A stretch of 49,200 nucleotides of DNA from Baffinella frigidus (taxonomy: Eukaryota; Cryptophyceae; Cryptomonadales; Baffinellaceae). Shown one piece after another: positions 49,182 through 49,200 of this stretch. The position numbers and the translations under genes are program-made. Every line of letters starts with the position of its first letter. The stretch's first letter is position 1. The stretch is taken from contig MU646315.1 in assembly GCA_026770585.1 (NCBI GenBank), positions 126,993 through 176,192 of the forward strand. The letters run 5' to 3'. The notes under the pieces were generated by a model. That model saw only the letters and a program-made list of their open reading frames with translations, searched no databases and had not been told where the DNA came from.

Positions 49182-49200
49182 GTGCCCCCCCCCCCCCCCC

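Overview
This is nuclear DNA of a eukaryotic alga, rich in introns and repeats. The clearest marker of lineage is an eight-exon light-harvesting antenna gene (16,542-19,800, +). Its product starts with a signal-peptide-like segment followed by an ASAFQ motif, the bipartite targeting signature of red-lineage secondary plastids (heterokont, haptophyte and cryptophyte types). Introns are GT-AG, and heptamer repeats of the plant-type telomere motif TTTAGGG are everywhere. I cannot name the genus.

Layout. 81-7,421 (-): an 11-exon gene for the ribosome-biogenesis factor MAK16, rebuilt with every intron phase consistent. 7,958-9,357 (+): an unrecognised four-segment gene. 9.4-16.5 kb: mostly palindromic mobile elements, microsatellites and telomere-like arrays. 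16.5-19.8 kb (+): the antenna gene. 20-28.8 kb: mobile elements plus exons of unrecognised minus-strand genes (20.2, 21.3, 22.9-24.4, 26.7 kb). 29.1-33.3 kb: minus-strand gene Y and plus-strand gene Z, with a segmental duplication. 34.0-34.3 kb: a reverse-transcriptase fragment. 37.8-43.2 kb (-): a six-exon MYND-finger/TPR gene. 43.3-49.2 kb (+): a type II membrane or secreted repeat protein (gene X), running off the window; it shares a 126-bp divergent promoter with the MYND gene. Two assembly gaps (24,495-24,504 and 37,959-38,431) both lie in heptamer arrays.

The most striking feature is not a gene. Almost every gene with rebuilt exons has introns carrying decayed partial copies ('echoes') of its own exons. 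Copies that keep an exon's 3' half and 5' splice site lie downstream of the parent exon; copies that keep the 5' half and 3' splice site lie upstream. This is what repeated tandem duplications with one breakpoint in an exon and one in an intron would give. In gene X the same process has produced two intact exon copies that differ only by synonymous changes. Telomere-like heptamers also follow gene orientation: CCCTAAA-like on the sense strand, often directly before the acceptor AG. Homology calls are from recognised motifs only; no search was run.
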